DNA from: a bacterium
Lineage (GTDB): Bacteria > Patescibacteriota > Microgenomatia > UBA1400 > PJMF01
DNA length: 38,873 bases
Assembly: GCA_900299405.1 (NCBI GenBank)
Contig: OMJP01000010.1
Coordinates: 1-38,873 of the forward strand
Direction of reading: 5' to 3'
Part shown: piece by piece, positions 38,694-38,873 of the stretch
How the letters are laid out: every line of letters starts with the position of its first letter
How positions within the stretch are numbered: position 1 is the first letter of the stretch
Made by a program: the position numbers and the translations under genes
The notes under the pieces: generated by a model
Told to the model about the DNA's origin: nothing
Database searches by the model: none
Seen by the model: the letters and a program-made list of their open reading frames with translations, nothing else

Positions 38694-38873
38694 TTATTGT
38701 TCAAATTGCCAATTAGCGGCACTTACGGATATTGGAACTAATATGTCGCCTTTCAAATCACTTCCTTTTCTTGTTTGGTTAAATAGTTCTATGTCATCTT
38801 CAGAATACAGGCTTAATATAATTTCATCATTGTTTCCTTGAGGTTGGACATTGGCGTTTATTGCATTGGGTAA
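38694..38873 (-). CDS. 3' end of a CDS truncated by the window edge, unknown product
   Basis: Reverse strand reads LPNAINANVQPQGNNDEIILSLYSEDDIELFNQTRKGSDLKGDILVPISVSAANWQFEQ-stop; absent from the ORF track. Confidence 0.6.
   Translation of the reverse strand, partial: LPNAINANVQPQGNNDEIILSLYSEDDIELFNQTRKGSDLKGDILVPISVSAANWQFEQ

Overview
The window looks like a chromosomal segment of a Candidate Phyla Radiation (Patescibacteria/Microgenomates-like) bacterium. This lineage call is inferred from gene content, short proteins and a type IV pilus locus; it is not proven. UGA is used as an ordinary stop codon. Contents: three tRNAs (Ala-CGC, Leu-CAA, Ala-GGC); housekeeping genes (M24 aminopeptidase, dnaB, RluA-family synthase, phosphoribosyltransferase, dcd, glyA, nfo, folD, rpsB-tsf, yebC, Xer-type recombinase, gyrB-ppaC-gyrA, DNA polymerase III delta'-like); a type IV pilus cluster (pilB-pilT-pilC-pilin-pilD, at least four further prepilins on +, one convergent prepilin on -); and large Cys-rich and PT-linker secreted proteins. 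The most interesting unexplained DNA lies on either side of the Xer-type recombinase. Upstream is a ~1.4 kb gene-poor tract (17931-19345) with eight copies of CCAGGC/GCCTGG in ~450 bp and dense hairpins, possibly a structured ncRNA. Downstream (20324-20847) is a near-concentric palindrome array next to a perfect DnaA-box-like 9-mer. Other leads are -10 boxes placed so that transcripts would be leaderless, two divergent promoters built from overlapping -10 elements, a YebC missing an internal domain, an Lgt-like protein lacking canonical catalytic residues, and a PilB without its tetracysteine site. All calls come from reading the sequence and ORF track; no searches were run.
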